Origin: an uncultured beta proteobacterium
Lineage (GTDB): Bacteria; Pseudomonadota; Gammaproteobacteria; Burkholderiales; Burkholderiaceae_C
Length of the DNA stretch: 64,000 nt
Direction of reading: 5' to 3'
Assembly: GCA_903873485.1 (NCBI GenBank)
Contig: CAIQOO010000083.1
Location: 1-64,000 of the forward strand
Shown: piece after piece, positions 60,195-64,000 of the stretch
Layout: each line of letters starts with the position of its first letter
How positions within the stretch are numbered: position 1 is the first letter of the stretch
Position numbers and translations under genes: made by a program
The notes under the pieces: generated by a model
Seen by the model: the letters and a program-made list of their open reading frames with translations, nothing else
Told to the model about the DNA's origin: nothing
Databases searched by the model: none

Positions 60195-61281
60195 TGTTTT
60201 TGATCATCAAGGCGGCACTTTTCACCAGCCCTGGCCCCTGGTAAATCAGGCCGGTATAAAGCTGCACCAAGTCGGCACCGGCGCTGATCTTGCTGACCGC
60301 ATCTTCGGCGCTCAGGATGCCGCCGGCGCCGATGATCGGAAAATTTTTGCCTAACGCCGCGCGCAGTTGCGTGATCACCTGGTTGCTCAGTGCCAGCACC
60401 GGCGCACCCGACAGGCCACCGGCCTCGGTGGCGTGGGCCATGCCCTGCACCGCAGTGCGGCTCAGCGTGGTGTTGGTGGCAATGACACCCCAGGCGTTGT
60501 TGACCCGGCCGGCGCGGTAACAGCCATAGCGTTTGAGGGTCTGGGCGATCATGGCAATCTGCTCGCCATCAAGGTCCGGGGCGATTTTCAGAAAAATCGG
60601 GATGCGTTTGCCATGCTGCTGCGCCAACTGCTCGCGTCGTTCTGACACCGCCCCAAGCAAGGCATCGAGTGCTGCGTCGTTTTGCAGGCTGCGCAGGTTT
60701 TGAGTATTGGGGCTGGAAATGTTGACGGTGACGTAATCGGCATACGGATAAACACCGTTGAGACAGATCAGGTAATCAGCAACGGCGTGCGCCATCGGGG
60801 TGGCGGCATTTTTGCCAATGTTCAGGCCCAGCAGCATCGGGGTCGCCTGGTCTTCGCCGCTGCGCCTGCGCTGGTAGAAACCGGACTGCTGAACATGGGC
60901 AATGAAGGTTTCCAGCCCGTCATTGTTGAAACCCAGCCGGTTGATCAGGGCGCGCGCCGCTGGCAGGCGAAACATGCGCGGTTTTGGGTTGCCGGGCTGC
61001 TCCAGCGGGGTGACGGTGCCAACTTCAACAAAACCAAAACCCATGGCACCCAGGCCGTCGATGCAGCGGGCGTTTTTGTCCAGCCCGGCGGCCAGACCGA
61101 CCCGATTGGGGAATGTCAGACCGGCCACTTCAATCGGGTCATCGACGCGCTGGCTGGCATAGGCCAACTGCAGCAGCGAACCCTGGCTGCGCGCCAGTGC
61201 GCGAATCGTCAGTTCATGGGCCACTTCGGGGTCCAGACCAAATAAAAACGGTCGCGCCAGCGCGTAGGGGACAAGTGCCAT
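60187..61281 (-). CDS. pyrD: Dihydroorotate dehydrogenase, class 2 (quinone) (364 aa)
   Basis: Membrane-associated flavoenzyme of pyrimidine synthesis, passing electrons to quinones. The N-terminal helix ([18 protein letters not shown]) is the class 2 membrane-docking extension. G-L-A-A-G-L-D-K-N binds FMN, the active-site Ser lies in V-N-I-S-S-P-N-T, and G-G-L-S-G and G-A-G-G-I complete the barrel. ATG at 61281 with AGGA upstream; longer in-frame sequence runs into rpiA. The stop codon lies in a dispersed repeat. Confidence 0.94.
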   Translation of the reverse strand: MALVPYALARPFLFGLDPEVAHELTIRALARSQGSLLQLAYASQRVDDPIEVAGLTFPNRVGLAAGLDKNARCIDGLGAMGFGFVEVGTVTPLEQPGNPKPRMFRLPAARALINRLGFNNDGLETFIAHVQQSGFYQRRRSGEDQATPMLLGLNIGKNAATPMAHAVADYLICLNGVYPYADYVTVNISSPNTQNLRSLQNDAALDALLGAVSERREQLAQQHGKRIPIFLKIAPDLDGEQIAMIAQTLKRYGCYRAGRVNNAWGVIATNTTLSRTAVQGMAHATEAGGLSGAPVLALSNQVITQLRAALGKNFPIIGAGGILSAEDAVSKISAGADLVQLYTGLIYQGPGLVKSAALMIKNTF

Positions 61282-61332
61282 TGGATAATTCCTGTGAATA
61301 AACCGATCAATCAAACAACCGGATTTTCCCAG

Positions 61333-62160
61333 ATGGCACACTTTCCCCAGATGGCTCACCCGCCGCACCCCTCGCAAGCGGCTTTGTCGCAAGACGCGCT
61401 CAAAACCCTGGTCGGCCAGGCGGCGCTGCATTACGTGGTGCCGGGAGACATTGTTGGTGTCGGCACCGGCTCCACCGTCAACCAGTTCATCGACGCGCTG
61501 GCCGGCATCAAAGACCAGATCAAGGGAGCGGTGTCAAGCTCGGTGGCCAGTACCGAACGTCTGCAGGCACTCGGCATTGCGGTGTTTGACTGTGCGCAGG
61601 TGCCCGAGTTGTCGGTGTATATCGACGGTGCCGACGAAATTGACCACCAGGGCTACATGATCAAAGGCGGAGGTGCCGCGCTGACGCGCGAAAAAATCGT
61701 CGCCGCCCAGTCGCGCCGATTTGTCTGCATTGCCGATGAATCCAAGCTGGTGCAAACGCTGGGCAAATTCCCGCTGCCGCTCGAAGTGATCCCGATGGCG
61801 GCGCCGCGCATCATTGGGCAGTTTGCCGCCATCGGCGCACAAGCAGTGGTGCGGCTGAAAAACGGCACGCCTTTGGTGACCGACAACGGTCAACATATTC
61901 TGGATGTCACCGGTTTGCAGATCGCCGACCCGCTGGCGTTTGAAACCCGGGTCAGTCAATGGCCGGGCGTGGTGACGGTTGGTGTTTTTGCCTATCAAAA
62001 AGCCCAGGTGTGCTTGCTGGGCACGGCACAGGGTGTCAAAACCATTCATTTTTCTAACTGCTCTGATCTCCTTGCCGTTCGGGCTGAGCCTGTCGAAGCC
62101 TTGCCAATGGGTCACCAAGCCCTTCGACAAGCTCAGGGCGAACGGGACACGACCGTATGA
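61333..62160 (+). CDS. rpiA: Ribose-5-phosphate isomerase A with a repeat-encoded tail (275 aa)
   Basis: Interconverts ribose-5-phosphate and ribulose-5-phosphate. Motifs: [11 protein letters not shown] (phosphate), [22 protein letters not shown] and A-D-E-S-K. Normal RpiA proteins are near 220-230 residues and end soon after G-x-x-x-G-V-K-T-I; here about 35 more follow, mostly the translation of a REP hairpin (V-R-A-E-P-V-E-A-L and L-R-Q-A-Q-G-E-R). The start is uncertain: GTG 61294, ATG 61333 or ATG 61351; I use 61333, none having a clear ribosome site. A 21-codon frame then links to the TrpB2 gene by two ATGA overlaps. Confidence 0.88.
   Translation: MAHFPQMAHPPHPSQAALSQDALKTLVGQAALHYVVPGDIVGVGTGSTVNQFIDALAGIKDQIKGAVSSSVASTERLQALGIAVFDCAQVPELSVYIDGADEIDHQGYMIKGGGAALTREKIVAAQSRRFVCIADESKLVQTLGKFPLPLEVIPMAAPRIIGQFAAIGAQAVVRLKNGTPLVTDNGQHILDVTGLQIADPLAFETRVSQWPGVVTVGVFAYQKAQVCLLGTAQGVKTIHFSNCSDLLAVRAEPVEALPMGHQALRQAQGERDTTV
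62075..62146. repeat. REP-like hairpin translated as the RpiA C-terminus
   Basis: Arms CCGTTCGGGCTGAGCCTGTC and onward (62075-62098) and CCCTTCGACAAGCTCAGGGC and onward (62120-62146). The whole hairpin lies before the rpiA stop codon and is in frame. Confidence 0.9.
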
Positions 62161-62218
62161 GTTCTATCCAAGACCGACTCCAGCGCCAGCTTTTTGCTTT
62201 TTTTACCGAGGATTCTTT

Positions 62219-63589
62219 ATGAGCCAGCAAACCAAATTTTTATTGAACGAAGACCAGATGCCCCGCGTCTGGTACAACCTGCAAGCCGATTTTCCGAAGC
62301 CGCTGCCGACTGTGCTGCACCCCGGCACCCTGCAACCGATTGGCCCGGATGATCTGGCCCCGTTGTTTCCGATGGCGCTGATCATGCAAGAGGTAAGCCA
62401 GGAGCGCGAGATCGAAATCCCCGAGCCGGTGCGTGATATTTACCGCCTGTGGCGGCCGGCCCCGCTGTACCGCGCCCACCGTCTCGAAAAGATGCTCGGC
62501 ACCCCGGCGAAGATTTTTTACAAATACGAGGGTGTCAGCCCGGCTGGCAGCCACAAGCCCAACACCGCCGTGCCGCAGGCGTTTTTCAACAAAGAGGCCG
62601 GTGTCAAGCGGCTGGTGACCGAAACCGGCGCTGGCCAGTGGGGCACCTCGCTGGCGTTTGCCGGCTCGATCTTTGGCATGGAAGTCGAAGTGTTCCAGGT
62701 GCGTGTGTCGTATGACCAAAAGCCCTACCGCCGCGCCGTGATGGAGACTTATGGTGCCCGCTGCGTTGCCTCGCCATCCAATGAGACGGTGTATGGCCGC
62801 TCGGTGCTGGCCAAACGACCCGATCATCCGGGCAGCCTGGGCATTGCGATTTCTGAAGCGGTCGAACTGGCAGTGCAGCGCGACGACACCAAATATGCGC
62901 TGGGATCGGTGCTCAACCATGTGCTGCTGCACCAGACCATCATTGGCCAAGAAGCCATGCAGCAAATGGAAATGGCCGACACCTGGCCGGACGTGGTGGT
63001 GGGCTGTACCGGTGGCGGCTCCAATTTTGCCGGCATTGCCTTCCCATTCATTGGCCACGGCCTGCGCGGTGGCCCCAAGCCGCGCATGGTGGCGGTAGAG
63101 CCGGCCGCCTGCCCGTCACTGACGCGTGGCAAATACGCCTACGACTTTGGCGACACCGGCCACCTGACGCCGCTGACCAAGATGCACACGCTGGGCAGCC
63201 AGTTCACGCCGCCCGGTTTTCATGCTGGCGGCCTGCGCTACCACGGCATGGCGCCGATGGTGTCGCATTGCATGCAGCTTGGCCTGCTTGAAGCGGTGGC
63301 CTACAACCAGGTCGAGTGTTTTGAAGCCGGCGTGATGTTTGCCCGGGCCGAGGGCATTGTGCCGGCACCTGAGGCCAACCATGCGGTCAAAGGCGCGATC
63401 GTCGAGGCGCTGCGCTGCAAGGCCGAGGGCAAATCAGAAACCATTTTGTTCAACCTGTGCGGACATGGGCACTTTGACATGGTGGCTTACCAGAAGTATT
63501 TTGCCGGTGAACTGACCGACGAGAAATACGCCGAAAGCGAACTCGCCATGGCGCTGGCCGGCCTGCCCAGCGTGCCCGACACGGTTTGA
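62219..63589 (+). CDS. TrpB2-type (TrpB-like) PLP enzyme (456 aa)
   Basis: Second-type tryptophan synthase beta chain, which usually works without TrpA, perhaps on serine plus free indole or on another nucleophile. The cofactor Lys is in G-S-H-K-P-N-T-A, and E-T-G-A-G-Q-W-G is the TrpB2 version of the catalytic loop; G-C-T-G-G-G-S-N-F holds the phosphate. Length fits TrpB2 (about 450) rather than TrpB1 (about 400). GAGG lies eight bases before the ATG. No trpA is adjacent. Confidence 0.9.
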   Translation: MSQQTKFLLNEDQMPRVWYNLQADFPKPLPTVLHPGTLQPIGPDDLAPLFPMALIMQEVSQEREIEIPEPVRDIYRLWRPAPLYRAHRLEKMLGTPAKIFYKYEGVSPAGSHKPNTAVPQAFFNKEAGVKRLVTETGAGQWGTSLAFAGSIFGMEVEVFQVRVSYDQKPYRRAVMETYGARCVASPSNETVYGRSVLAKRPDHPGSLGIAISEAVELAVQRDDTKYALGSVLNHVLLHQTIIGQEAMQQMEMADTWPDVVVGCTGGGSNFAGIAFPFIGHGLRGGPKPRMVAVEPAACPSLTRGKYAYDFGDTGHLTPLTKMHTLGSQFTPPGFHAGGLRYHGMAPMVSHCMQLGLLEAVAYNQVECFEAGVMFARAEGIVPAPEANHAVKGAIVEALRCKAEGKSETILFNLCGHGHFDMVAYQKYFAGELTDEKYAESELAMALAGLPSVPDTV

Positions 63590-63596
63590 GTTGAAT

Positions 63597-64000
63597 TCAA
63601 CGCGCTGCCGGCATGGCAAGCCAGCGGCGCATCAGCGTGTCTTCAATCACCCGGATGCAAGCCTGAGCCTGCACCTCCAGGCAGACCTGGGTGTGCGGAA
63701 TGCTGTCATGCCAGCCGGGTTGCGGGTAACTGACTGGCTTGCGCTGCATCATGGTTTGCCCTTGCGCCAAGCCATCGACAGCCACCCGCACCCGGCCGGC
63801 CTGCAACCGGAACAGCTCCGGGTTGGTCAGCACCACAAAGGCCAGCACATCGTGGCCATAACAGCCGTTGATGGCACCCACCAGCGGGTCGTGCTGGCTG
63901 TAAAAACCGCTGTAAAACTGCACCGCGTGGTAGAGCATGCTGGTGGCCGGGTGCTGGTGGTGTGCGGCAATTTCCCAAAACAGGGCCAGCGGCAAAATCA
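63597..64000 (-). CDS. Nucleoside hydrolase, IUNH family (C-terminal part, runs off right edge)
   Basis: Only the C-terminal 134 or so residues are in the window and the frame is open to the last base. Y-G-H-D-V-L-A-F-V-V-L-T-N-P-E-L-F matches the region of IUNH-family nucleoside hydrolases in which His-Asp contacts ribose and calcium. F-Y-S-G-F-Y-S-Q-H-D-P-L lies before it and V-D-G-L-A-Q-G-Q-T after. Family members hydrolyse purine or pyrimidine nucleosides to ribose and base. It is convergent with the TrpB2 gene, 7 bp apart. Confidence 0.75.
   Translation of the reverse strand, partial: ILPLALFWEIAAHHQHPATSMLYHAVQFYSGFYSQHDPLVGAINGCYGHDVLAFVVLTNPELFRLQAGRVRVAVDGLAQGQTMMQRKPVSYPQPGWHDSIPHTQVCLEVQAQACIRVIEDTLMRRWLAMPAAR

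Overview
The window reads as chromosome from a GC-rich betaproteobacterium, most likely of the Comamonadaceae (Rhodoferax/Polaromonas-like). The evidence is the Burkholderiales-type gene neighbourhoods (queG/tsaE/amiC, a rpfE-like gene near recJ, rpiA with a TrpB2-type gene), the codon usage, and two dispersed repeat families (an 'ATAGCT-N17-AAGGGCT' element and a REP-like 'CCCTTCGACAAGCTCAGGG' hairpin). No rRNA, tRNA or CRISPR array was seen. This assignment is from recognition of families, not from a search.

Left edge to 9.5 kb: the C-terminus of an IS4-like transposase (1-117), an AT-rich stretch with one small ORF, then a tight minus-strand run: MurJ/MviN-family flippase, HpcH/HpaI-type lyase, small polyprenyl-phosphate sugar transferase, both subunits of a two-subunit glycine decarboxylase P-protein, AsnB-type amidotransferase, type III glutamine-synthetase-like ligase and a UPF0175 protein. 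Gaps are 9-37 bp or the genes overlap, three times tightly. Flippase plus PGT imply a lipid-linked glycan; the amino-acid enzymes are not a usual part of such a locus, and glycine-cleavage T and H proteins are absent here. I regard this as the best candidate for an undescribed biosynthetic system.

9.6-16 kb: housekeeping and metabolism (AstE/AspA-family hydrolase, queG, tsaE-amiC, a P-loop kinase, aceA with a candidate paired operator). 16.3-27.1 kb: polyamine uptake and catabolism (potFGHI, aldehyde dehydrogenase, transaminase, gamma-glutamylputrescine synthetase), interrupted by a BrnTA toxin-antitoxin pair, then an orphan amino-acid-type binding protein. 27.2-36.5 kb: small heat-shock protein, tsaD, two Uma2 nucleases, and an RND efflux operon (adaptor, pump, outer-membrane factor). 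36.7-37.8 kb: an Rpn nuclease gene with a probable nested internal gene and a free-standing duplicate of that nested part.

38.1-57.6 kb: signalling: a CheB-CheR-PAS fusion coupled to a PAS/GAF/GGDEF/EAL protein, a MHYT/PAS/GGDEF/EAL protein, and a PAS/GGDEF protein. Between them lie rpfE, a fused membrane spermidine-synthase-like protein, a lower-GC HEVGH metalloprotein with a small partner, a third Uma2 gene, and recJ. 57.8-64 kb: a secreted COG4315-type protein, an ECF sigma factor with an apparent anti-sigma relic, an FAD oxidoreductase, pyrD, rpiA (tail encoded by a REP), a TrpB2 gene and a partial nucleoside hydrolase.

Repeats are the second theme. Thirteen copies of a roughly 36-bp element share an exact 17-nt internal spacing. 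Four lie in frame inside protein genes (murJ family, amiC, outer-membrane factor, FAD oxidoreductase), and others supply start or stop codons (recJ, rpfE, puuA, pyrD). Four REP hairpins are present: one nested in a larger palindrome, one expanded into a 20-bp tandem array, one translated as the C-terminus of RpiA.
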